Shown here: piece after piece, positions 58,480 to 64,000 of the stretch
How the letters are laid out: each line of letters begins with the position of its first letter
Position numbering within the stretch: the first letter of the stretch is position 1
DNA from: Rhodovibrio salinarum DSM 9154
GTDB taxonomy: Bacteria > Pseudomonadota > Alphaproteobacteria > Kiloniellales > Rhodovibrionaceae
Assembly: GCF_000515255.1 (NCBI RefSeq)
Contig: NZ_KI911559.1
Location: 2,429,660 to 2,493,659 of the forward strand
Direction: 5' to 3'
DNA length: 64,000 nucleotides
Program-made: the position numbers and the translations under genes
The notes under the pieces: generated by a model
What the model was told of the DNA's origin: nothing
The model's input: only the letters and a program-made list of their open reading frames with translations
Databases searched by the model: none

Positions 58480-58524
58480 AGCGCGAGTCCGGGCGAACCG
58501 TTCCCGCCTCTGAGGGTGAGGGGG

Positions 58525-59145
58525 TTACGCCACGGCTTTGGGCGAGGTCTTAGTGCTATCCAGACGGCGTTTCTGAGCGTCGTCTGGGTCATGCGGCAGT
58601 GCCGGGACCTCATCGGTTTCAGGCATCGCCCGGGTACTGCTGCTCTTACCCGCAAGCTGGCGGCGCGCGAAACGGTCGAGGCGCTGGCCGCTCGACACGC
58701 GTTCAGTTCGTTCGCGCCGGCTGTTTGTCCGTGTGTTGGCGGGCGCCGTCTCCGGCTCGGCCTGCACCGTTTCGGCCTCGGCAGCCGCCTTCGCCGCCTC
58801 CGCGCGCTGGCGCCGGACGGCGTTAAACTCGGTCATGCGGGCGACCAGCTTGTCCAGCAATTCGGTTTCCGACGGCGCCTTCTCAGGTGCCTTCACACTG
58901 AACACGTCGAGGCCAGCATACTTCACCTGCACAAAGCTGACCTGCAGGCTGCGCCAAGCGCAGAAAACGGCGAAGACGCCCACCACTAGCCAGCCCGAAC
59001 CTTGGCCCAGCAAGGCGAAGGCCAGTCCGCACACCCCGCAGGCGAGCAGGACAACGGCTGCGACCGGTCGCCAGAATACGGCAGCGACCAGCAGCAGCAC
59101 GGCGATCTGAACGGAGAATACGAGGATATCGCTGGCAGCGAGCAT
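58525..59145 (-). CDS. Membrane protein with charged C-terminal tail
   Basis: Protein of 206 residues. Two or three hydrophobic segments fill the first 70 residues (LVFSVQIAVLLLVAAVFWRP, VAAVVLLACGVCGLAFALLG, GWLVVGVFAVFCAWRSL). The remaining 135 residues are soluble, Ala/Glu rich then Arg rich, with likely coiled-coil between about 92 and 130. No family recognised. Convergent with cphA. Confidence 0.72.
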   Translation of the reverse strand: MLAASDILVFSVQIAVLLLVAAVFWRPVAAVVLLACGVCGLAFALLGQGSGWLVVGVFAVFCAWRSLQVSFVQVKYAGLDVFSVKAPEKAPSETELLDKLVARMTEFNAVRRQRAEAAKAAAEAETVQAEPETAPANTRTNSRRERTERVSSGQRLDRFARRQLAGKSSSTRAMPETDEVPALPHDPDDAQKRRLDSTKTSPKAVA

Positions 59146-59228
59146 GGCGGTCCCGATCGACTAGTCCTGCCCCAAGGTAGTCGCGCAGCAGTTAACCGAT
59201 CGTTAGAGCGAGCGGTAGCCAGGGGGCT

Positions 59229-59654
59229 TCAAGCCAGCGGTTCCATCACCGGCATATCAAAATAAGGGCCACGGTCCACTTGGGACTCGGCGATTGGGTT
59301 CTGAACGCCGACGTAGGTGTCGAGCACACCTTCGCGGAACACCGGACGCAAGCGCAGACGGTTCCAGAAAGGCGTGCCGTCCTTGCGGTAGTTCAGGATG
59401 TCGATGGTCAGGCTGCGCGCTTGCGCGATCGCCTTGTGAATCGCGGCAACGTCATGCGGGTCGGTATCGGGGCCTTGCAGGAACCGACAGTTTCGATTGA
59501 TCACTTCCTCCGCGGGATAGCCGGTTTGGTCGACAAACGCGCGGGTGACATAGACCAGTGGCATATCGGCGTGCTGGCAGTCCGCGATCACCGCTGACCG
59601 TTCGGCTTCGGTCTGGGTCAAGCGGTCGTAGGCCTCATCAAGGGTCGTGATCAT
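59229..59654 (-). CDS. Short LOV-domain (blue-light PAS) protein
   Basis: Protein of 141 residues, almost all a single PAS/LOV fold. The flavin-binding LOV signature is present as NRNCRFLQG with photoactive Cys56 (usual form GRNCRFLQ; the first Gly is Asn here). The conserved Asn and Gln positions occur in ILNYRKDGTPFWNRL and YVGVQNPI (Gln118). No kinase or DNA-binding domain is attached, so any output must come through a partner or dimer change. The neighbours give no clear link. A non-photoactive PAS is unlikely given the Cys and FMN residues. Confidence 0.85.
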   Translation of the reverse strand: MITTLDEAYDRLTQTEAERSAVIADCQHADMPLVYVTRAFVDQTGYPAEEVINRNCRFLQGPDTDPHDVAAIHKAIAQARSLTIDILNYRKDGTPFWNRLRLRPVFREGVLDTYVGVQNPIAESQVDRGPYFDMPVMEPLA

Positions 59655-59819
59655 GGGGTCGGGCTCTCGGCATGCCGTGAAGGTAGCTTCGTATCAAAAC
59701 CCACTACACCTCTAGATATTATGAAACCGTAAAGCCCACACCTTCCAGTGGTGCGAGTCGCATGGTTGTTGTTGAAAATATCCGGGGCGTTCAAGACACA
59801 GAGGTCAGCAGCACGCGGG

Positions 59820-60101
59820 TCACGAGATGATGTCGGCTGCGATCCGCATTTCTCGTAACGGGCGGACCCAATCGATGGCGCTCTGGTACAGTGGATCAGC
59901 CTTGTAGCGTGCCAGGGCTGCCTCGTCGGCAAACTCGCCATAGACCACCAGATCGACCTCGTTTGACATCAGGTCGCGGTTGAGGTTGCGGCGGATCTCG
60001 AGCCGATCGGCGTGGGGGACTCGTTCAAGCGTCTTCAGGCCAGCCTCTGCCGCATCCAGCCGGTCAGAGGGAACCGTGAAAAAGACGATATGGCGGATCA
60101 T
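59820..60101 (-). CDS. Dabb (stress-responsive alpha/beta barrel) protein
   Basis: About 93 residues from ATG 60101; a GTG 9 bp upstream is possible. The Dabb fold is visible in MIRHIVFFTVPSDRLDAAEA, VDLVVYGEFADEAALARYKA and DWVRPLREMRIAADI. These small dimeric ferredoxin-like proteins have mixed or unknown roles. It lies 22 bp from the stop of the LivF gene on the same strand and may be the last member of that transcript. Confidence 0.82.
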   Translation of the reverse strand: MIRHIVFFTVPSDRLDAAEAGLKTLERVPHADRLEIRRNLNRDLMSNEVDLVVYGEFADEAALARYKADPLYQSAIDWVRPLREMRIAADIIS

Positions 60102-60122
60102 GCGCGGCACTATCCAGATGGG

Positions 60123-60914
60123 CTAGGCAAGCCAACGTTTACGCCGACGGTAGTGCTTGACGTTGTGGTAGTCCACCCGGTCGTGACCGCCCAGATAGAA
60201 TTCCTGGATGTCCGGATTTTGCTTCAGCGTTTCGGCATCTCCGGACATCACGACGTGGCCGTTCTCGATCAGATAGGCGTGGCGCACGGCCTCGAGCGCG
60301 GCGGCGGCGTTCTGTTCGACCAGCAGGACACTGACCCGCTCTTCCCGATTGATCCGAGTGATGATCTCGAAGATCTCCTGCACCAGCACGGGGGCAAGAC
60401 CCAGCGATGGCTCGTCCAGCATGATCAGGCGCGGTTGGGTCATCAGCGCGCGGCCGATCGCGAGCATTTGCTGCTCGCCGCCGGACAGGTAGCCGGATTG
60501 ACTGCGCCGACGTTCGTACAGACGCGGGAAGTAGTCGTAGACCTGCGCCTTGAGCGCCTGCAGCTTCTGGCGGCTGCCGTTCAGCGGAAACGCGGCCGTC
60601 AGGTTGTCGTCCGGAGTTAAGTGCTCGAAGATTCGTCGGCCTTCCAGCACATGCACGATGCCCTTCTCGACCCGCTGGGCGGCCGCCATCGACAGGATGT
60701 CCTGGCCGTCGAACGTGACCTCGCCGCGCGTGACCGCCCCACGCTCAGGAACGAGCAGGCCACTGACGGTCTTCAACGTGGTCGATTTGCCGGCGCCGTT
60801 GGCGCCGAGGAGGGCGACCATGTCGCCCTCCTCGATGGCCAGGGAGACCCCCTTAATGGCGAGGAAGACTTTGTCGTAGACCACCTCGACATTGTTGAGC
60901 GACAGCAGGGCCAT
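60123..60914 (-). CDS. ABC transporter ATP-binding protein (LivF type), second system
   Basis: About 263 residues from ATG 60914. Walker A is GANGAGKSTT, the signature LSGGEQQMLAIGRAL, Walker B RLIMLDEPSLGLAP and the switch LLVEQN. It ends with an extra basic tail (DYHNVKHYRRRKRWLA) beyond the usual LivF end. It follows the binding-protein gene by 5 bp. LivG of this system is not in the window and may lie beyond the right edge. Confidence 0.92.
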   Translation of the reverse strand: MALLSLNNVEVVYDKVFLAIKGVSLAIEEGDMVALLGANGAGKSTTLKTVSGLLVPERGAVTRGEVTFDGQDILSMAAAQRVEKGIVHVLEGRRIFEHLTPDDNLTAAFPLNGSRQKLQALKAQVYDYFPRLYERRRSQSGYLSGGEQQMLAIGRALMTQPRLIMLDEPSLGLAPVLVQEIFEIITRINREERVSVLLVEQNAAAALEAVRHAYLIENGHVVMSGDAETLKQNPDIQEFYLGGHDRVDYHNVKHYRRRKRWLA

Positions 60915-60919
60915 GGCGA

Positions 60920-62188
60920 CTAGTTGCCCTGCTCGAACTGCTTGGCGTTCTTTTCGATCTCCTCCCAGACGATGTCCTGATAGGCCGCGATCCAGTCGCT
61001 CTGCGGCTCCCAGCTGTCGCCGGTCCACATCGACACGCGGCCGTAGCCGCCACCCTGATGGTCCTTCTCGGTAATCGTGATCGGCGGCATCAGGCCTTCG
61101 GCATTGAAGTCCTCGACCATCTCGAAGCCCTGTTTCAGCTTGGGGCCGGTCAGGGGAGCGCCATGCTCTTGAAGAGCCAGCTCCGCTGCGCGGACCGAAG
61201 CGGCCATCGTAGCCACGCCGATGTTGTAATAGACGTTGCCGACGTTCTTCTCGTCGCCGGTGCCGTTCCCCTGGGTGACCACCTGGTCCATGATTCGCTG
61301 GATCACCGGGGTGTCGCGGCCGGTATGGGTGGCAGCGAACCGCTTCACGCCGGTCGCGGCGTCGAAGCCGACCTGCTCCATGTCGGTGCGCGCAAGCCAG
61401 ACCACCGACAGGATATCCTCCGGGGAGATGCCGTTGCGGATCGCGGTGCGGATCGACACCGGCTGGCCGCCGCCGGCGCCCCAGATGGTGACGTGGTCCG
61501 GGCGCCAGCGGCGCACGTCGGACCAGGTCGAGGATTGCTCGTTGCCGGGCGAAGGATAGGGGAAGGCCTTAACCTCGAAGCCCTTGCGCTCGGCGAGCTC
61601 TTCCAGGATCGGCAGCGGCTCGCGGCCGAACGGGCTATCGATGAAGACGTGGGCGATCCGCTTGCCTTCCAGGCCGCCCATGCTCTCCTCGATGTAGTTC
61701 GCGAGCACGCTGGCCTGCGACCAGTAGGTCGCCATCATCGGGAAGACGTAGGGGAAGGTCTTGCCGTCGCTGGCGTCGCCACGGCCGTGCAGGGCGGTGA
61801 TCATCACCACCTCGTCTTCCAGCACGCGCGGGACCATGGCACGGCTAACCGGGGTCGACAGGAAATCGACCAGCACCGCGCCTTCCTCGACCGCGCGGTT
61901 ATAGGCTTCGATGCCGCGTTGCGGCTCGTTGCCCGTGTCGCGCACGATCAAATCGATCGGATGGCCCTGCACGCCGCCGGTGGCGTTGACCATCTTGATG
62001 TAGTCCTGCTGGCCCTGGTTGTATTCATTCGAGACGAAGGTGTAGACGCCGGTGAAGTCCTGCAGCAGGGCAAAGGTGATCGGCTCCTTGTCCTGTGCGC
62101 TGGCCTGGGCGGCAAAGCCGGTGAGGGCGCACGCCGCCGCCGCGATCGCGACGGTCGCGGTGCGCAGGGCACCTCGTCTATGGATCAT
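60920..62188 (-). CDS. Branched-chain-type ABC substrate-binding protein, second system
   Basis: Protein of 422 residues with a signal peptide (ALRTATVAIAAAACALTGFA) cleaved near ASAQD. The mature LivJ-like body has FALLQDFTGVYTFVSNEYNQ, GGVQGHPIDLIVRDTGNEPQ and WGAGGGQPVSIRTAIRNGIS. GGAGG precedes the ATG. It sits between LivM and LivF genes, so it serves this system. The ligand is unknown; relatives bind amino acids, amides or urea. Confidence 0.9.
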   Translation of the reverse strand: MIHRRGALRTATVAIAAAACALTGFAAQASAQDKEPITFALLQDFTGVYTFVSNEYNQGQQDYIKMVNATGGVQGHPIDLIVRDTGNEPQRGIEAYNRAVEEGAVLVDFLSTPVSRAMVPRVLEDEVVMITALHGRGDASDGKTFPYVFPMMATYWSQASVLANYIEESMGGLEGKRIAHVFIDSPFGREPLPILEELAERKGFEVKAFPYPSPGNEQSSTWSDVRRWRPDHVTIWGAGGGQPVSIRTAIRNGISPEDILSVVWLARTDMEQVGFDAATGVKRFAATHTGRDTPVIQRIMDQVVTQGNGTGDEKNVGNVYYNIGVATMAASVRAAELALQEHGAPLTGPKLKQGFEMVEDFNAEGLMPPITITEKDHQGGGYGRVSMWTGDSWEPQSDWIAAYQDIVWEEIEKNAKQFEQGN

Positions 62189-62269
62189 GGGGTTACCTCC
62201 CGTTTCGACGTTAAGCTTCTTCTTGCTTTGGCCAGGCCGCGGGGTGTCGTTGGTGTCATGCTCCTGGCG

Positions 62270-63343
62270 TCAGTTCCGGGTGTGCTGGAAGGGCCACACC
62301 AGGAAATAGTTGCGCACGTTGTCGTAGATCTTGGCCAGCCCCAGCGGTTCGAACAGCAGGAATGCGATGATCAGACCGCCGTAGGCCATCAGCGGGATAT
62401 GCGACTGCAGATTCTGCGACATCGCGATCACCCCGCTGTCGGCGAGTGCTGCGACCAGGTTGGTGAGCACGATCGGCAGCAGCAGCACGAAAGCGGCGCC
62501 CAGGTAGGCGCCGATCACGCTGCCCAGCCCGCCGACCAGCACCATCGCGACGAACTGGATCGAGACGTCGAAGCTGAACTGCTCTGGCGTGACGGCTTCG
62601 TAGTAGCAGAAGGCGAGCACCGCCCCCGACACCCCGCCGAGGAAGGAGGAGGTGAAGAAGGCGAGCAGCTTGTACTTGAAGACGTTGACCCCGATCACTG
62701 CGGCGGCGAAGTCCTTGTCGCGCACCGCGACCAGGGCGCGGCCGAAAGCGGTGCGCTTAATGTTCATGATGAACACCGTGAGGATCACCGCCCATAGCAG
62801 CGCGCCGTAGTACTGCACCGTACCGTTGGTCATCGGCGCGCCCAGGAAGCTGACCTCGGGCGCCTGCAGGGTTGCCTGCGCGCCGCCGGAGATCGCGGGG
62901 ACGTTGATGATCGTCCAGTCCACCAAATACTGCATGGCGAGCGTCGCCATCACCAGATAAAGGCCCTTTACCCGCAGCGCCGCCGCGCCGAACAGCGAGC
63001 CGATCACAGCCGCCATCAGACCGGCGCCAAGCAGCGCGAACTCGAACGGGACGCCGGCGCGGGTCAGGTGGATCGCGGTGTAGGCGCCGATCGCCATCAC
63101 CGCCGCGAAGCCGAAGTGCAATTGTCCCGCAACGCCCATCAGCAACGTCAGCGACAGCGCCGCGGCAGTCCAGACCAGCCAGGGTAAGAGGTAGCTGGAC
63201 AGGTACAGGTCGCCCACGAGCAAAGGTGCCAGGACGGCGAGGGCGAGAACGCCCAGCGCCTGCCAGCGATCAGCCGGCACCGGCCAGAGCTTACGCTCGC
63301 CCGCGTAGGTGGTGTGGTAAACGCCGGCCAGGCGATAGAACAT
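62270..63343 (-). CDS. ABC permease (LivM type), second system
   Basis: Protein of 357 residues with about ten hydrophobic segments. Typical LivM motifs: LLMGVAGQLHFGFAAVMAIG, TAFGRALVAVRDKDFAAAVI and MVLVGGLGSVIGAYLGAAFV. Starts 4 bp after the LivH stop. A separate LivM here contrasts with the fused LivHM of the first system. Confidence 0.92.
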   Translation of the reverse strand: MFYRLAGVYHTTYAGERKLWPVPADRWQALGVLALAVLAPLLVGDLYLSSYLLPWLVWTAAALSLTLLMGVAGQLHFGFAAVMAIGAYTAIHLTRAGVPFEFALLGAGLMAAVIGSLFGAAALRVKGLYLVMATLAMQYLVDWTIINVPAISGGAQATLQAPEVSFLGAPMTNGTVQYYGALLWAVILTVFIMNIKRTAFGRALVAVRDKDFAAAVIGVNVFKYKLLAFFTSSFLGGVSGAVLAFCYYEAVTPEQFSFDVSIQFVAMVLVGGLGSVIGAYLGAAFVLLLPIVLTNLVAALADSGVIAMSQNLQSHIPLMAYGGLIIAFLLFEPLGLAKIYDNVRNYFLVWPFQHTRN

Positions 63344-63347
63344 CCAG

Positions 63348-64000
63348 CTAGACCCTTTCGATATCCTCGCGGCCGAACATGCCGTTGGGGCGGACCAGGA
63401 TGGTGCCCAGGATGATCAGCGAGGTGACGACGTCGCGGGTGCCGCCGCCGACCAGCGGGTCTAGGTAGCCCGGCACCACGCTGCCCAAGATGCCGACCAG
63501 AAGCCCACCGACCAGCACGCCCCAGATGCTGTCCAGCCCGCCCAGGATGACCACCGCGATCGCCGGGAACAGCAGGGTAGAGAGCGTCCAGTCGACGCCT
63601 TGGGCGGACCCCCAGAGCGCGCCCGCCGCGACCGCGGAAACGCCGGCCAGGCCCCACGAGATGCCGATCGCACGCTCCACCGAGATGCCCACCGACCAGC
63701 TCGAGACGTGGTCATCGGACACCGCGCGCAACTTGGTGCCCAGGCGCGTCTGGAAGAACAGCAGGGACAGCACGATCATCGCGACCGCCACCGCCGCGCC
63801 GTACAGGTAGGCCCGGTTGATGAACACGCCTTCGACGATGATTGGCGCCAGCCCGATGCCGAGGTTGAGCGACTTTGGCGCGGCGCCCAGGAAACCGGGC
63901 GCGAGGCCGCGCAGCAGAATGTCCAGGCCCAGCGTCAACATCACGATCATGATGATCGGTTGGCCCACCATGCGCCGCAGCAGGACGCGTTCGGCGACCA
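63348..64000 (-). CDS. ABC permease (LivH type), N-terminus outside the window
   Basis: The frame stays open to the right edge; codons beyond the ATG at 63971 read VAERVLLRR, typical of LivH interior, so the start lies outside. The visible 217 residues include GQPIIMIVMLTLGLDILLRG, LGTKLRAVSDDHVSSWSVGI, GGLDSIWGVLVGGLLVGILG and LVRPNGMFGREDIERV, the usual LivH end. Partner of LivM just downstream. Confidence 0.9.
   Translation of the reverse strand, partial: VAERVLLRRMVGQPIIMIVMLTLGLDILLRGLAPGFLGAAPKSLNLGIGLAPIIVEGVFINRAYLYGAAVAVAMIVLSLLFFQTRLGTKLRAVSDDHVSSWSVGISVERAIGISWGLAGVSAVAAGALWGSAQGVDWTLSTLLFPAIAVVILGGLDSIWGVLVGGLLVGILGSVVPGYLDPLVGGGTRDVVTSLIILGTILVRPNGMFGREDIERV

Noticed and set aside
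1-64000. CRISPR array, prophage, integron or replication origin
   Set aside because: No spaced direct-repeat array, phage or recombinase gene, or DnaA-box cluster was seen on reading the window.

Overview
The window is GC-rich, densely coded DNA of the kind found in halophilic Alphaproteobacteria of the Rhodospirillales/Rhodovibrio type. This placement is an inference from gene content and style: TRAP and Liv transporters, Tat-secreted binding proteins, ectoine genes, a BciB-like flavoprotein of bacteriochlorophyll synthesis, and ligase-associated repair genes. No rRNA, tRNA, CRISPR array, insertion sequence or prophage was recognised. Both edges cut a gene.

Layout. (1) 1-2.5 kb: the end of an unknown gene, then a type III polyketide synthase with a membrane methyltransferase. 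(2) 2.5-11.6 kb: a catabolic island. An RpiR-type regulator diverges from an N-formylglutamate-amidohydrolase-like gene, a TRAP transporter (Q, M, P), a glutamine-synthetase-like ligase, an aldehyde dehydrogenase and an iron alcohol dehydrogenase. The promoter carries a perfect 19-bp palindrome and the run ends at a strong terminator. The genes fit import of an amino alcohol or amine, gamma-glutamylation, two-step oxidation and hydrolysis. (3) 11.7-16.4 kb: M42 peptidase, DUF2867 oxidoreductase, acyl-CoA synthetase. (4) 16.4-29 kb: a corrinoid/folate C1 cluster (ferredoxin-ASKHA activator, methyl-H4folate:corrinoid methyltransferase, corrinoid protein, DUF1638, virulence-factor-like protein, MTHFR) wrapped around a Liv-type ABC importer with a fused LivHM permease. 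No MttB-type substrate methyltransferase is present. (5) 29-36.7 kb: small Fe-S and amidotransferase genes, hutG/hutI/hutF of histidine degradation, and a BciB-like flavoprotein. (6) 36.9-40.5 kb: OpgC-like membrane protein, then ectB and ectC without ectA. (7) 40.6-47.2 kb: two divergent ligase-associated repair operons (pdeM-lhr; exonuclease-ligase).

(8) 47.2-51.4 kb is the most unusual part. A periplasmic protein with two GGE-repeat blocks, a di-heme peroxidase and a cupredoxin lipoprotein form one minus-strand operon. It shares its upstream region with a PiuC-type Fe(II) dioxygenase, and that region holds a Fur-box-like element. A near-identical element, inside a 31-bp palindrome, lies just after the dioxygenase gene. 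It is followed by about 130 nt of structured non-coding sequence and a textbook terminator, before a Fur-family regulator gene. I read this as an iron-responsive locus with a candidate Fur-controlled small RNA and a possible Efe-like (cupredoxin/peroxidase/helical protein) metal system.

(9) 51.8-60.1 kb: small membrane and hypothetical proteins, a YceI protein, a cyanophycin module (iadA divergent from cphB-cphA), a short LOV photoreceptor and a Dabb protein. (10) 60.1-64 kb: a second Liv-type importer (LivF, binding protein, LivM, partial LivH).
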